Positions 13,913 through 22,769 are shown, counted from the stretch's first letter. The stretch: 31,316 nucleotides of DNA from PALSA-1180 sp964624625 (GCA_964624625.1 CAZUXW010000033.1:1-31316); one strand, 5' to 3'. A program made the numbers and translations. The notes: generated by a model not told the origin, from the letters alone.

Positions 13913-15067
13913 ATGTCCTGGATTGACGACATTCACGAGGAACTTCACGAATTGGACGCCCAGGGCTTGCGGCGCCATCTGAGGACGGTGGATTACCTCG
14001 GCGGCATGAGGGCCTCGGTCAACGGCAAGGATTGCGTCCTTTTTTGCACCAATAACTATCTCGGCCTGGCCGATCATCCCAAAGTTTTGGAAAGGTCCTC
14101 GCGCGCCTTGTCGCGGTTCGGGGCAAGCGCCCAGGCCTCCCGGTTGGTCTCCGGCCACTTTCCCGTCCATCTTCAGCTCGAGGAAATAACGGCCAACTTT
14201 AAAGGTTCCGAGGCTTGTTTAGCCTTTCCCACCGGCTACATGGCCAATCTCGCTGCCGTGTCGGCGATGGTGGGGGAAGAGGACGTCATTCTTTGCGACC
14301 GGTTGAATCACGCCAGCTTGATTGACGCCTGCCGCTCCACCAAAGCCAAGTTCATGGTTTATGAGCACCTGAACCTGGAAGATTTAAAAAAACAACTGGA
14401 GAAGACCAACGACTACCGCCGGAAACTGGTGGTGACCGAATCCCTCTTCAGCATGGATGGCGATCTGGTTCCTTTGAAAAAATTCATGGATTTGACCCAT
14501 GAGTATGACGCCATGGTCTTGGTGGACGATGCCCACGGCACGGGGGTTCTGGGACCCAACGGGGAAGGTATCACCCATCATTTTCCCTTGAAATATTATC
14601 CGTCCGTTATTGTCGGCACCTACAGTAAGGCCCTTGGCAGCATGGGAGGGTTCGTCTGCGGCCCCAAAATATTCATCGAGTACCTCCTCAACAAGGCCCG
14701 CACCTTTATCTATACCACCGGCCTCGCTCCCGCTGTTTGCGGTGCTTCCTTGGGAGCGTTCGAGGTTTTACATGAGGAGCCGAACCGGGTGGAAAAATTG
14801 TGGGAAAACGCGAAGAAGATAAGGGAAGGCTTAAGGGCCTTGGGCCATGAAATCCCCCGGGGGGCCGGGCCTATTATGCCGGTCATCGTGGGCGAGAATG
14901 AGGAAGCCCTGAAGATGTCTGAAAAATTGTTGGAAGAAGGGATCCTGGTGGTGGCGATCCGTCCGCCGACGGTGCCAAAAGGCACGGCCCGCCTGCGCCT
15001 TTCCGTCTCCGCCGCCCATACGGATGAGCACATCGAGAAGTTGCTCAACGCATTCAAGAAACTTTAG
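13913..15067 (+). CDS. bioF: 8-amino-7-oxononanoate synthase (or close alpha-oxoamine synthase)
   Basis: A 384-residue PLP enzyme that condenses pimeloyl-ACP or -CoA with alanine, the first committed step of the biotin rings. Family landmarks are NNYLGLADHP (47-56), the DDAHGTGVLG segment (205-214) and the PLP lysine K239 in TYSKALGSMGG. The sequence alone is close to 2-amino-3-ketobutyrate CoA ligase, but the adjacent bioD and bioA make BioF the natural reading. AAAGGA sits four bases before the ATG. It leads a compact operon: bioD starts 7 bases after its stop. Confidence 0.92.
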   Translation: MSWIDDIHEELHELDAQGLRRHLRTVDYLGGMRASVNGKDCVLFCTNNYLGLADHPKVLERSSRALSRFGASAQASRLVSGHFPVHLQLEEITANFKGSEACLAFPTGYMANLAAVSAMVGEEDVILCDRLNHASLIDACRSTKAKFMVYEHLNLEDLKKQLEKTNDYRRKLVVTESLFSMDGDLVPLKKFMDLTHEYDAMVLVDDAHGTGVLGPNGEGITHHFPLKYYPSVIVGTYSKALGSMGGFVCGPKIFIEYLLNKARTFIYTTGLAPAVCGASLGAFEVLHEEPNRVEKLWENAKKIREGLRALGHEIPRGAGPIMPVIVGENEEALKMSEKLLEEGILVVAIRPPTVPKGTARLRLSVSAAHTDEHIEKLLNAFKKL

Positions 15068-15074
15068 GAATGAC

Positions 15075-15746
15075 ATGAAAAATGGAGTTTTCGTAACAGG
15101 CACTGACACTGGAATCGGTAAAACACTTGTTGCTGCAGGGTTGGCTAGGCTTTCGGTGAATCGGGGCGTGAAGGTTGGCGTTTTCAAGCCCGTTGCCTCA
15201 GGTGGATCCATTAGCGAAGACGGAAAACTTCTCCAAAAAGCGGCGAAGCTTCCTGACTCAGCCTGCGCGGGCATAGTTCCGGTCCATTACCAACAACCGC
15301 TTGCTCCCTGGGTGGCTGGTTGGAAGGAGGGGAAATTGGACCTCGCGAAGGTCGAGAAAGCCTTCCGAAAAGCTAAGTCTTCTTGCGACTTTCTGGTGGT
15401 GGAAGGTGTTGGTGGAATCCAAGTTCCTATTGCCAGGGACTTCTTCGTGGCGGATTGGATAAAAAAGTGGAAATTGCCGGCGCTGGTGGTGGCAAGGGCC
15501 GGATTAGGCACGATCAATCACACCTTGTTGACGGTTGAAACGCTCCGGCGCCGGAGGATTGAGGTAGTGGGCGTGTTCGTGAACGGGTATAAAGGGAAAG
15601 AGCTTTCGGAAAGCACGAATGTAAAGGCGCTGCGGAAACTTTTAAAAGTGCCGGTTTATGGGCCTTTGAAGTTTGAGGCGAGGTACCGGACGAATTTGGA
15701 TTTATTGGCGAGGGATTTGAATCTTTTGAAAATGCCGTTTGTCTAA
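15075..15746 (+). CDS. bioD: Dethiobiotin synthetase
   Basis: A 223-residue ATPase that closes the ureido ring of dethiobiotin from diaminopelargonate, CO2 and ATP. The P-loop GTDTGIGKT is at 9-17, the KPVASGG segment follows at about 38-44 and the GVGGIQVP switch-like motif is near 113-120. The usual length is about 220-230. I chose the ATG at 15075, with AGGA five bases upstream, because it places the P-loop at the very N-terminus as in the family. An earlier in-frame codon at 15024 lies inside bioF. Its end overlaps bioA by 8 bases. Confidence 0.95.
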   Translation: MKNGVFVTGTDTGIGKTLVAAGLARLSVNRGVKVGVFKPVASGGSISEDGKLLQKAAKLPDSACAGIVPVHYQQPLAPWVAGWKEGKLDLAKVEKAFRKAKSSCDFLVVEGVGGIQVPIARDFFVADWIKKWKLPALVVARAGLGTINHTLLTVETLRRRRIEVVGVFVNGYKGKELSESTNVKALRKLLKVPVYGPLKFEARYRTNLDLLARDLNLLKMPFV

Positions 15747-17130
15747 TCAAGCCGGACAGGAAAAACCGCTGAACTACAAATCTCTCGCGGGAAAAGATAA
15801 AAAGTACCTTTGGCATCCCTTTACCCAACAGCAAGAATGGGAAAGGGATCAGGACATCACCATTGTCGCGGGGGGCAAAGGCACGTTTCTTTATGACGCC
15901 AAGGGGAAAAAGTACTTGGATGGTGTCTCCTCGCTCTGGTGCAACGTCCATGGCCACCAGGTTCCGGAAATTGACGAGGCCATCGCGAAACAGCTCAAGA
16001 AGATCGCCCATTCCACCATGCTGGGCGCCTCCAATGAGCCCGCCATCCTGCTGGCCGAAAAACTGGTCAAACTGGCTCCTAAAGGTTTGACCAGGGTTTT
16101 CTATTCGGATTCTGGCTCGGAAGCTAACGAGATCGCCATGAAGATGGCTTTCCAATATTGGCAGCAGACGGATCCTCCCCGGAAAAGGAAAAACCTCTTT
16201 TTGACCGTGCGGGAGGGTTATCACGGGGATACGGTTGGCTCGGTCAGCCTAGGCGGTATTGACCTGTTCCACGGCATTTTTGGGCAACTTCTGTTTAAAA
16301 CCCTCAAGGTGAAAAGCCCCCACCACTATCCCAGCCGGAAAGTCTCGAACGAAAAATGGCTGGGGGATTGCGTCAGGGAGGCCGAAGGGGTTTTTCGGAA
16401 GTACGGTTCCCGGCTCGCGGCGGTTCATATGGAACCCTTGATCGAGGGCGCTGGAGGAATGCTGATCCATCCCTGGGGCTACCTCAAAGCCATCCGAAAA
16501 CTATGTGATCGGTATAACGTCCTGTTGATTTTGGACGAGGTGGCGACAGGGTTCGGCCGGACGGGAACCATGTTCGCCTGCGAGCAGGAGGGCGTCAAAC
16601 CCGACATCCTCTGCCTGGCGAAGAATCTCACGGGCGGCTATTTACCGCTGGCCGCCACCTTAACGACTGAAAAGGTCTATCAGGCTTTCCTGGGTACCTT
16701 TGAATCGGCCAGGACCTTTTACCACGGACATACTTTCACGGGGAACCAACTGGGTTGCGCCGCGGCCTTGGCGAACTTGAAGCTCCTTGAGAAGAAAAGC
16801 TTCTTAAAGGACCTTGAAGTGAAAAGCGCCATGCTCCAGGACCTGTTGGATCCCTTGATCGCGCACCCCCACGTCTCCGAGATCAGGTTAAGGGGATTCA
16901 TGGGAGGACTCGAACTGGTTAAGAACAAGAAAAGGAACGAACCTTATCCCTATCCACTCAAAATGGGTTACAAGGTTTGCGCTGAGGCTAAAAAAAGGGG
17001 TGTGTTGCTGCGTCCTTTGGGGAATGTCATTGTCGTGATGCCGCCTTTAGGCATCTCCAAGGGCGATTTGGGTTTCCTGATCGAGGTCATTTCGACCAGT
17101 ATTCAAATGGCCACGGGGGTTCGCTTTTAA
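15739..17130 (+). CDS. bioA: Adenosylmethionine-8-amino-7-oxononanoate aminotransferase
   Basis: A 463-residue class III aminotransferase that makes diaminopelargonate using S-adenosylmethionine as amino donor. Typical BioA text is present: LWHPFTQ (24-30), YLDGVSSLWCNVHGH (59-73), REGYHGDTVG (158-167), LILDEVATGFGRTG (263-276) and the PLP lysine K295 in AKNLTGGYLPLA. The start is a TTG at 15739 that overlaps the last codons of bioD; no ribosome binding site is evident, so translation is probably coupled. No bioB, bioC, bioH or bioW is in the window, so the last ring-closing step and the pimelate source lie elsewhere. Confidence 0.95.
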   Translation: MSNQAGQEKPLNYKSLAGKDKKYLWHPFTQQQEWERDQDITIVAGGKGTFLYDAKGKKYLDGVSSLWCNVHGHQVPEIDEAIAKQLKKIAHSTMLGASNEPAILLAEKLVKLAPKGLTRVFYSDSGSEANEIAMKMAFQYWQQTDPPRKRKNLFLTVREGYHGDTVGSVSLGGIDLFHGIFGQLLFKTLKVKSPHHYPSRKVSNEKWLGDCVREAEGVFRKYGSRLAAVHMEPLIEGAGGMLIHPWGYLKAIRKLCDRYNVLLILDEVATGFGRTGTMFACEQEGVKPDILCLAKNLTGGYLPLAATLTTEKVYQAFLGTFESARTFYHGHTFTGNQLGCAAALANLKLLEKKSFLKDLEVKSAMLQDLLDPLIAHPHVSEIRLRGFMGGLELVKNKKRNEPYPYPLKMGYKVCAEAKKRGVLLRPLGNVIVVMPPLGISKGDLGFLIEVISTSIQMATGVRF

Positions 17131-17147
17131 AGTGGGGTTATGTTAAA

Positions 17148-18545
17148 GTGAGCCCACTTATGCCGAAAACACCCTCCCAAAATCCCAAAACCGTCGCGGT
17201 TATCAGCCTGGGTTGCCCCAAAAATACCGTTGATTCCGAGGTCATGCTGGGAAAACTGGCCCAGGATCATTACGCGCTCGTGAAAGACCCTTCCGAGGCG
17301 GAAGTCATCATCGTCAACACTTGCGGTTTTATTGAAGCCTCCAAGAAAGAATCGATCGATACTATTTTGGACGTGGCGAAACTCCGCAAAACCGGCAATT
17401 TGAAATCCCTGGTAGTGGGAGGCTGTTTGGCCCACCGCTACGGCGATGAATTGCGCAAAGAGCTGCCGGAAATCGACATCCTCTTCGGCTTAAATGACGT
17501 CGAAAACGTGGCCAGCCAAATCAAGGGAATTGTCCATTCGGGAACCTACGCTGCGGTTGAGAAAAAACCGCTTCTTCCGAATTCCTTGAGCGAGGCCACT
17601 TACGTTTACGACGCCTCCTCGCCCCGCCTGCTTTCGACGCCCAGCCATTTCGCCTATGTGAAGATCTCGGAAGGCTGCGACCTTCCCTGCACTTTTTGTA
17701 TCATCCCGAAAATCCGCGGCCATTACCGGAGCCGTTCCATCGAGGATATCGAGCGGGAGGCCAAGCAATTGGCCGCCCAGGGCGTGAGGGAGCTTTGCCT
17801 GGTGGCGCAAGACAGCACCTGGTACGGCTCGGACCGTTATGGCCGTCCTAAAATCTCGGAACTTCTGGCCAAGCTCGCCAAGGTTGAGGGGATTGACTGG
17901 GTGCGGCTTCACTATCTTTACCCCAGCCGGGTCACCGATGAGATGCTGGACGTTATGGCCGCGAACCCGACCATCTGCCCTTACTTCGATGTGCCCCTCC
18001 AACATGCCAGCGACAGGATCTTGAAATCAATGCAAAGAATCGGCGATAGGGCCTTGCTGGAAAAATTAATTCAACGCATCCGCGCCAAGGTTCCGAACGC
18101 CTCCATCCGCTCAACTTTTATCGTTGGTTTCCCGGGGGAGACGGAAGAGGATTTTCAGGAGCTCTTGGATTTTTTGGGGACTTCCAAGATGGATTACGTC
18201 GGGTTCTTTTCCTACTCCCAGGAGGAAAACACTCCCGCGGGAGTCATGGGAGAACAGGTTCCGGAAGCGACAAAACAAAAACGCCTGGCCGAGGCTTACC
18301 GGGTCCAGGAAGAAGTTTCAGCCAAATCCCGCAATCGTTGGGTGGGGGAGAAGCTGATGGCGGTCGTCGAATCCATTGAGTCCGGCGAGGTTCAAGGGCG
18401 GACGAAGTACCAAGCGCCGGAAGTCGATGGCGTGGTCTTGATTGAAGGATTGGACAATCCCCAACCGGGTCAATGGGTCGAAATTGAAATTACCCACGGA
18501 TTGGGACAAGATCTGGTGGCCAAAGTCATCCGAACGGGTTTGTGA
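17148..18545 (+). CDS. rimO: Ribosomal protein S12 methylthiotransferase RimO
   Basis: A radical-SAM enzyme that adds a methylthio group to an aspartate of ribosomal protein S12. The N-terminal cluster cysteines are C23 (SLGCPKNTVDSE), C59 (NTCGF) and C93 (VGGC); the radical-SAM triad is C177-x3-C181-x2-C184 in EGCDLPCTFC. A TRAM-like domain follows at the C-terminus. The SLGCPKN-VDSE start and total length of about 465 mark RimO rather than MiaB. Start choice is open: GTG 17148 or ATG 17160, neither with a strong ribosome binding site. One base separates its stop from pgsA, so it heads a probable operon. Confidence 0.96.
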   Translation: MSPLMPKTPSQNPKTVAVISLGCPKNTVDSEVMLGKLAQDHYALVKDPSEAEVIIVNTCGFIEASKKESIDTILDVAKLRKTGNLKSLVVGGCLAHRYGDELRKELPEIDILFGLNDVENVASQIKGIVHSGTYAAVEKKPLLPNSLSEATYVYDASSPRLLSTPSHFAYVKISEGCDLPCTFCIIPKIRGHYRSRSIEDIEREAKQLAAQGVRELCLVAQDSTWYGSDRYGRPKISELLAKLAKVEGIDWVRLHYLYPSRVTDEMLDVMAANPTICPYFDVPLQHASDRILKSMQRIGDRALLEKLIQRIRAKVPNASIRSTFIVGFPGETEEDFQELLDFLGTSKMDYVGFFSYSQEENTPAGVMGEQVPEATKQKRLAEAYRVQEEVSAKSRNRWVGEKLMAVVESIESGEVQGRTKYQAPEVDGVVLIEGLDNPQPGQWVEIEITHGLGQDLVAKVIRTGL

Positions 18546-18546
18546 C

Positions 18547-19200
18547 ATGGCCACCCAGGGCAGGAACCAAACCGGGTCCCGCTGGAACAGCGCCAACATC
18601 ATTACCCTCTCCCGGATTTTGGTTGCCCCCCTATTCCTTATTTTCATATTCCGGGACGAACTTTGGGCCAAATGGACGGCCGGACTCTTGTTCGCCTGGG
18701 GAGCCATCAGCGATTATTTGGACGGCTACCTGGCGCGAAAATACAACCTCAGGACCGATTTCGGCGCCCTTTTGGATCCTTTGGCCGATAAAATCCTTCT
18801 CTTGACGGTGTTCGTGTCCTTCGTCCAATTGGACTTGGTTCCGGTCTGGATGGTCGTCATCATCGCGGCCAGGGAATTCTTGATCACCGGTTTGCGGCAA
18901 GCGGCCCAAAGCCATAACGTGGTCATCGCCGCCAGCCGGGCGGGAAAGCATAAAACCATCTCCCAAATCGTGGCCATCTCCTTCATCCTGGCCATTGTCT
19001 GCGCCCAGGCCACGGTGGAGGCCTATCAGGGAAAATGGGATATCTTCGTGGCGAGGCTGGGAACAATGGGAGATTGGCTCAACAACGTGGTTTGGTACGC
19101 CCCCTATTGGCTGATGTTTTACGCGACGGTGATGTCCATTATTTCTGGGGTGGATTATTTCGTGAAGAACCGCCATGTCCTCAGCGGGGAGAAGTCATGA
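18547..19200 (+). CDS. pgsA: CDP-diacylglycerol-glycerol-3-phosphate phosphatidyltransferase
   Basis: A 217-residue integral membrane enzyme making phosphatidylglycerophosphate. The CDP-alcohol phosphotransferase signature is complete: DYLDGYLAR, then eight residues, then GALLDPLADK (the D-G-A-R-G-D-D pattern). Several hydrophobic helices surround it. The ATG at 18547 begins one base after the rimO stop. Its own stop overlaps the pgpA start as ATGA. pgsA and pgpA catalyse consecutive steps to phosphatidylglycerol, so the overlap makes biochemical sense. Confidence 0.95.
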   Translation: MATQGRNQTGSRWNSANIITLSRILVAPLFLIFIFRDELWAKWTAGLLFAWGAISDYLDGYLARKYNLRTDFGALLDPLADKILLLTVFVSFVQLDLVPVWMVVIIAAREFLITGLRQAAQSHNVVIAASRAGKHKTISQIVAISFILAIVCAQATVEAYQGKWDIFVARLGTMGDWLNNVVWYAPYWLMFYATVMSIISGVDYFVKNRHVLSGEKS

Positions 19201-19652
19201 AAAGCCTCAATCAACTCATCGCCACTTTTTTTGGCATCGGAAAAATTCCGGGGGCCCCGGGAACCTGGGCTTCCCTGGTTGCCGCGCCTTGTTTTTATCC
19301 GCTGGTGGAAAAGCCGTTGGTTCTCATCGGGTTTTTAATCGTCATTTACTTTTTGGGGGTTTATACCAGCGGCCAAATGGAAAAGGAACTGGGAGAAACG
19401 GACCCCTCCAGCGCCGTGATCGATGAGGTGCTGGGGATGGGGGTGGCGATGGTGGCGATCCCGCATCAATGGCCATTCGCGGTCATGGCTTTGATTCTTT
19501 TCCGGTTGTTCGATATTTGGAAACCCTATCCCATCCACCATTTGGAAAAACTCCCGGGCGGCTGGGGCATCATGACGGACGACCTTTTGGCGGGTGTTTA
19601 CGCCAATATCTGGGTGCAAATCGGGCTGTGGCTTGTCCACATGATTGGGTGA
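19197..19652 (+). CDS. pgpA: Phosphatidylglycerophosphatase A
   Basis: A 151-residue membrane phosphatase that removes the phosphate from phosphatidylglycerophosphate. It shows the PgpA landmarks GIGKIPGAPGTWASL (13-27), the acidic VIDEVLGMGVAM segment and RLFDIWKPYP followed by MTDDLLAGVYAN near the C-terminus. The ATG at 19197 overlaps the pgsA stop by four bases and has GGGGAGAAG just upstream. Length agrees with the family (about 150-170). The role follows directly from the adjacent pgsA. Confidence 0.95.
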   Translation: MKSLNQLIATFFGIGKIPGAPGTWASLVAAPCFYPLVEKPLVLIGFLIVIYFLGVYTSGQMEKELGETDPSSAVIDEVLGMGVAMVAIPHQWPFAVMALILFRLFDIWKPYPIHHLEKLPGGWGIMTDDLLAGVYANIWVQIGLWLVHMIG

Positions 19653-19699
19653 AGGCTGTTGTCCTGGTCCGATGGCTGGTTTTGAATGAATTCAGTCCC

Positions 19700-19736
19700 C
19701 GCGGATAGCGGAGGGCGGACGACGGAGGGAGGGGTC
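19700..19736. repeat. Repeat arm related to the TCGTCCTCCGTCGT family
   Basis: This stretch between pgpA and cinA contains GGAGGGCGGACGACGGAGGG, similar to the reverse complement of arms at 22173-22262 and 22770-22803. Its GGAGGG end also serves as the likely ribosome binding site of cinA. The match is partial. Confidence 0.45.
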
Positions 19737-19738
19737 AA

Positions 19739-20992
19739 GTGAACGCTGAAATTATCGCCATCGGCACCGAACTTCTTTTGGGCCAAAACGTGGATACCAA
19801 TTCCTCCTGGCTGGCCCAGCAATTAGCCCTGTTGGGAATCGACGTCTATTCTTTCCAAGCTGTGGGGGATAACGAGAAAAGGATCGAGGCGGCCATGAAA
19901 CTGGCCTGCGAGAGAAGCCAGTTCGTCATCACCACGGGAGGGTTGGGTCCCACGGTGGACGACGTAACCAGGAAAGCGGCGGGACATGTCGCCCAAAAGC
20001 AGCTGGTATATAACGACGCCCTCGCCAAACAGATCGAGGAATTTTTCATCAAGCTGGGGAAGGCCTGCCCCAAGGTCAATCTCAACCAAGCCTTTATTCC
20101 CCAAGGGGCAACGGTGATTCCCAATCCCGCCGGGACGGCTCCCGGTTTTATCGCGAAGGTCGGGAAGTCCCACTTGGCTTGCTTGCCGGGGGTACCGGTT
20201 GAGATGAAGGGGATGTTCGAGGCCACACTCAAGCCTTTTCTCAAGAACCTGGCGCCCCCGGGGGTCATCATAAAATCCAGGGTCTACCGGACGACCGGTA
20301 TTTCCGAATCGCTATTGAACGAGAAGATCGTCGACATCTTTGAGAAGTCCGTCAACCCGACCGTGGCGGTGCTGGCCCACCCGGAGGGGGTCGATATCCG
20401 CTTGACGGCGAAAGCGGCCAACGACGCTGAAGCCGATAAATCGCTTGAGGGCTTGGGGAAAACCCTGATCACCCGCCTTCCCAACCACATTTATGGCTGG
20501 GACAAGGACAACCTGGAAACCATCGTGGGCCGCCTTCTCACGACCCATCAAATGACCCTGGCGGCGGCCGAGTCTTGTACGGGCGGATTGATCACCCATC
20601 GGATCACCCAGGTCCCGGGAAGCTCCAATTATTTTTTAGCGGGTTGGGTGGTCTACTCGGACCGGGCGAAGAGCGCCAGCTTGGGGGTGGATCCCAAGTT
20701 GATCGGCCTCAAGGGCGCGGTGAGCGCTTCCGTGGCGGAGGAATTGGCTAAGAACGCCAGGGAAAAATCCGGTGCGAGCATTGGGATTTCCACGACCGGT
20801 GTGGCTGGTCCTGGAGGGGGATCGGCTGAAAAACCGGTAGGGTTGGTATATATTGGCCTCTCGGACGACCAAAAAACACAAAGTTTCGAGTACCGGTTCT
20901 CGGGGAACCGGGAAACCGTCAAGCTCAAGGCCAGCCAGGCCGCGCTGGAAATTTTGCGGCGGCATTGCCTCAAACTCTCGTTTAAGGATTAA
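19739..20992 (+). CDS. cinA: CinA: nicotinamide-nucleotide amidase / ADP-ribose pyrophosphatase
   Basis: A 417-residue, full-length two-domain CinA. The N-terminal MoaB-like domain starts EIIAIGTELLLGQ and contains TTGGLGPTVDD. The C-terminal amidohydrolase domain (about from 262) contains AAESCTGG and TGVAGPGGG. Family members deamidate NMN and hydrolyse ADP-ribose, recycling pyridine nucleotides; the 'competence' name is historical. The start is a GTG at 19739 with GGAGGGG a few bases upstream. cinA is often next to recA and pgsA in bacteria; here pgsA and pgpA are adjacent, but recA lies 17 kb away. Confidence 0.95.
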   Translation: MNAEIIAIGTELLLGQNVDTNSSWLAQQLALLGIDVYSFQAVGDNEKRIEAAMKLACERSQFVITTGGLGPTVDDVTRKAAGHVAQKQLVYNDALAKQIEEFFIKLGKACPKVNLNQAFIPQGATVIPNPAGTAPGFIAKVGKSHLACLPGVPVEMKGMFEATLKPFLKNLAPPGVIIKSRVYRTTGISESLLNEKIVDIFEKSVNPTVAVLAHPEGVDIRLTAKAANDAEADKSLEGLGKTLITRLPNHIYGWDKDNLETIVGRLLTTHQMTLAAAESCTGGLITHRITQVPGSSNYFLAGWVVYSDRAKSASLGVDPKLIGLKGAVSASVAEELAKNAREKSGASIGISTTGVAGPGGGSAEKPVGLVYIGLSDDQKTQSFEYRFSGNRETVKLKASQAALEILRRHCLKLSFKD

Positions 20993-20995
20993 AAT

Positions 20996-21607
20996 TTGAA
21001 AGCTCAATTCCCGCCCTCGTCCAGCAGCCCGCCTCTCGTTGAATCGATACGTCTTTTTGTCGCCGTCATCCTGGATAAGCCCCTGCAGGAGGCCCTGAAA
21101 TCGCTGATCGAAAAATTGCGGCCCTTGGAGGTTCCGGTGAAGTGGCTTGAGCCGGGAAACCTCCACTTGACCTTGTGTTTTTTGGGGGATGTCCCCAAGG
21201 CTCGGACCGTGGAAGTCATGGAAAAGTTAAAGCACAGCCGGGTGGGATTTAAATCCTTTGAGATTCAAGTGGGCGGCTTGGGCGCCTTTCCCAACCTGAA
21301 AAAACCCACGGTTCTTTTCGCCCCCGTGACCCAGGGATGGGAATCGCTCCGGGATTTGTCCGCGGCGATCTCGAAAAATTGCCGGGGGATCGGGGCGAAG
21401 CAGGCCGACAGCGAATTCAACGCCCACGTGACTTTGGGCCGGGTGAAGGGGTTCAAGGGGGCCAAGACCATCGCCCCCAGGTTGGCCGGGCAAGTACCGG
21501 ACTTGATCGGGAGGATGAAGATGAACTCCTTTTCCCTAGTGCAAAGCCAATTGACTCCATCGGGGCCGATTTACACCCGTCTTCAAGATTTCAACCTGGC
21601 CGATTAA
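20996..21607 (+). CDS. thpR: RNA 2',3'-cyclic phosphodiesterase
   Basis: A 203-residue LigT/2H phosphoesterase. The two catalytic HxTx motifs are HLTL (57-60) and HVTL (144-147), both intact, with RLFVAV (19-24) opening the domain as usual. The family opens 2',3'-cyclic phosphates at RNA ends. The start is a TTG at 20996, three bases after the cinA stop, with AAGGA seven bases upstream inside cinA. The first 17 residues (Ser/Pro-rich) are an extension, so a later start is conceivable. thpR following cinA is a common arrangement. Confidence 0.93.
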   Translation: MKAQFPPSSSSPPLVESIRLFVAVILDKPLQEALKSLIEKLRPLEVPVKWLEPGNLHLTLCFLGDVPKARTVEVMEKLKHSRVGFKSFEIQVGGLGAFPNLKKPTVLFAPVTQGWESLRDLSAAISKNCRGIGAKQADSEFNAHVTLGRVKGFKGAKTIAPRLAGQVPDLIGRMKMNSFSLVQSQLTPSGPIYTRLQDFNLAD

Positions 21608-21679
21608 GCCTATCTTTTTTGCTGGCAAGGGCCCTTTTTCGTATGGGATGATGGCAAAATTTCCAGGAAAGGATGGGAT

Positions 21680-22168
21680 ATGGACCAAAATCCCAATCAA
21701 CCGCCGGAACAAGAACTGACTGAAAAGGAAATGGCGGAACAGATTCAAGCCTTCCAAGCCTCCCAACAGCTTTATCTGGAAGAGACCTTTAAGTGGCTGA
21801 TCGATTATGTTTCCAGTTATTTCCCGGAGGATCAATTGGCGGTCCGGGACATGGACCTGGAGATTCATTTCGTCCATAAAGTGGTGGAGGGCGGGAAAGT
21901 CCAGGGCGCCCTGGTTTACCGCTTTCGAAAATTCATAAATAAAAAAGACTATTTCTCCGAGTTGGGAGAGGATTACCGGGAGGGATTGGAAATTCCCGAG
22001 GTGTTATTCGTCGATTCGGAGACCTCCCGGTTCGCCGAGCCGGATAACCTGCAGGCGGAGGGGAATTTCCTGGAAATTCCACCGGAAAAACTCACGGGGA
22101 AGATCCGGGAACTTCGGGAGGATTTGAAACGCAGGATTAAGCTGCGGGAGCTCCGGCAAAGCGTTTAA
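21680..22168 (+). CDS. Conserved-looking acidic protein of unknown function
   Basis: A 162-residue soluble protein with no signal peptide or membrane segment. A Gln/Glu-rich start (1-30) is followed by a mixed alpha/beta region (LDYVSSYF-like helix, then RDMDLEIHFVHKVVEG and GALVYRFRKFINKKDYF) and a basic C-terminal helix rich in Arg, Lys and Glu (about 137-160). I do not recognise the family. The ATG at 21680 is preceded by AGGATGGGAT. It lies 72 bases after thpR and may be a separate unit. The coding-like codon use and start context support a real gene. Confidence 0.7.
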   Translation: MDQNPNQPPEQELTEKEMAEQIQAFQASQQLYLEETFKWLIDYVSSYFPEDQLAVRDMDLEIHFVHKVVEGGKVQGALVYRFRKFINKKDYFSELGEDYREGLEIPEVLFVDSETSRFAEPDNLQAEGNFLEIPPEKLTGKIRELREDLKRRIKLRELRQSV

Positions 22169-22172
22169 AAGC

Positions 22173-22262
22173 CCTTCTTCGTCGTTCGCTCTCCGTCCTC
22201 AGCGAAGGCGTCAAGGGTCTGAAAGAAGGGGCAATGGACGAACGACGGAGGACGAATGACGA
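22173..22262. repeat. Palindromic repeat, TCGTCCTCCGTCGT family
   Basis: The left arm (22173-22207, includes CGTCGTTCGCTCTCCGTCCTC) and the right arm (22232-22262, includes GACGAACGACGGAGGACGAA) are imperfect reverse complements separated by about 25 bases. A further arm lies at 22770-22803, so copies bracket the beta-barrel gene. Confidence 0.7.
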
Positions 22263-22279
22263 ATTACCTGGAGGATAGA

Positions 22280-22765
22280 ATGAAAAAATTATTAAATGCG
22301 GCCATGCTGGCTATCTTGTTGACCTTGGGCGCTTCCGCGTCGGTTGCGGGCGAGTCGCCGATCAAAGGCGGGGGACCCTTCGGGCTGGGCCTGGAGTTGG
22401 GCGATCCCGGGACATGGGGAGCGGTGGGAAAGTTTTGGATCGACCGGCAAAACGCCCTCCAGCCGGCGGTGAAGCTGGGCAATGGATTGGCGCTGCTTCA
22501 ATGCGATTATCTTTGGCATGAGTATAGCTTGATTCATCCCAACCAGGGATTGATGCCCCTCTATTTCGGCGCCGGCGCGGACTTGTCCCTGCAAACCAAT
22601 GTGACCGTCGGGGCCAGGGGAGTGGTCGGGATTTCCTACCTTTTTGACAGGGCCAATGTGCCGGTGGATATTTATGTTCAAGTCGTTCCCGAGATTTGGT
22701 TCGGTACGGGAGGCGGATCCTCCTTTTGGGTCTATGGGGACCTTGGGGGAAGGTACTATTTCTGA
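22280..22765 (+). CDS. Small outer-membrane beta-barrel protein
   Basis: A 161-residue secreted protein. A clear signal peptide (1 to about 24, ending ASASVAG) precedes a mature part of roughly 137 residues made of alternating polar and hydrophobic strands, closing with a C-terminal aromatic (GGRYYF), the usual outer-membrane barrel signal. The start FGLGLELGDP and the FDRANVPVDIYVQVVP segment resemble small beta-barrels of the DUF3996/BAPKO_0422 kind, but that is by eye. I chose the ATG at 22280 because GGAGGATAGA precedes it and it begins the signal peptide. It is bracketed by palindromic repeats. Function unknown. Confidence 0.8.
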   Translation: MKKLLNAAMLAILLTLGASASVAGESPIKGGGPFGLGLELGDPGTWGAVGKFWIDRQNALQPAVKLGNGLALLQCDYLWHEYSLIHPNQGLMPLYFGAGADLSLQTNVTVGARGVVGISYLFDRANVPVDIYVQVVPEIWFGTGGGSSFWVYGDLGGRYYF

Positions 22766-22769
22766 AAAC

